This document shows positions 5,741 to 5,854 of a DNA stretch of 5,854 bases, in pieces. The number at the start of each line of letters is the position of its first letter. Within the stretch, counting starts at the first letter, position 1. A program made the position numbers and the translations under genes. A model generated the notes under the pieces. The model ran no database searches. It saw nothing but the letters and a program-made list of their open reading frames with translations, and had not been told where the DNA came from. Origin of the DNA: an uncultured Pseudomonadota bacterium (GTDB lineage Bacteria; Pseudomonadota; Gammaproteobacteria; Burkholderiales; SG8-41); contig CAMPGR010000179.1 in the NCBI GenBank assembly GCA_946885605.1, positions 1 through 5,854 on the forward strand. The letters are read 5' to 3'.

Positions 5741-5843
5741 GTCATCGGGGAGTAGCCGCCCTTCAAGGAAGGGGGACGCGTCAACACGCTTGGCTTCGCA
5801 GCCATGGCGCGTCCAGCCGATCCGGTCTGGCGAGACCTTTGAC
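5741..5843 (+). ncRNA. yybP-ykoY manganese riboswitch
   Basis: The conserved elements of this aptamer are in order: GGGGAGTAG (5747-5755), TCAACA (5781-5786), CATGGCG (5803-5809) and GAGACCTTTGAC (5832-5843). The pairing fits: outer stem GTCA (5741-5744) with TGAC (5840-5843) and GG with CC (5747-5748, 5836-5837); GCC (5755-5757) with GGC (5829-5831); hairpin CCCTTC/GAAGGG (5759-5773); and a long arm GGACGCG (5774-5780) with CGCGTCC (5808-5814), capped by TGGCT/AGCCA around TCGC. A small hairpin GCCG-ATC-CGGT (5816-5826) completes it. The class binds Mn2+ between two docked loops and usually turns on Mn exporters (MntP, Gdt1/UPF0016 family) or Alx/TerC-type proteins. The outer stem has two non-Watson-Crick positions, so it looks weak. 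The expression platform and regulated gene lie past the window end. Confidence 0.87.
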
Positions 5844-5854
5844 ATTGCGGGCCG

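Overview
The window is a compact, GC-rich stretch of bacterial chromosome, probably from a betaproteobacterium or close relative. Three things suggest this: the ZIP transporter matches the Bordetella BbZIP type residue for residue at its metal sites, there is a perfect FNR/Anr box, and the riboswitch at the right end has the form I associate with proteobacteria. The taxonomic call is inference. There are no mobile elements, tRNA or rRNA genes, or CRISPR arrays, and no gene-free stretch exceeds 300 bases.

Layout. 1-723 (+) is the C-terminal PHP nuclease domain of a PolX-type DNA polymerase whose N-terminus lies outside the window. It converges on a two-gene operon read leftwards. The first gene (3407-2136) encodes a CFA-synthase-family SAM-dependent methyltransferase. 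The second (2139-796) encodes a DHCR24-like FAD-binding oxidoreductase. They overlap by ATGA. The pairing matches the TmsB/TmsA (BfaB/BfaA) pair that makes 10-methyl branched fatty acids: the methyltransferase adds a methylene group to the double bond of a phospholipid acyl chain and the flavoprotein reduces it.

Upstream on the same strand are a universal stress protein (4051-3554) and a small YdaT-like protein (4460-4260). Before the stress-protein gene is a perfect FNR box (TTGAT-GTAA-ATCAA, 4113-4126), placed as expected for a class II activated promoter, so the gene is probably induced when oxygen is low.

On the right, a ZIP-family divalent metal transporter (4723-5655, +) most likely starts at a TTG codon behind a strong GGAGG. 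It is followed by a good sigma-70 promoter (5704-5732) and a yybP-ykoY manganese riboswitch (about 5741-5843). The riboswitch must control a gene just past the window edge, most likely a manganese exporter. The right end therefore looks like a metal homeostasis locus with an uptake-type transporter next to a Mn-induced gene.

I see no clearly novel multi-gene system. The most useful leads are the branched-lipid operon outside Actinobacteria, its possible link to the FNR-controlled stress gene, and the dual control suggested at the riboswitch promoter.
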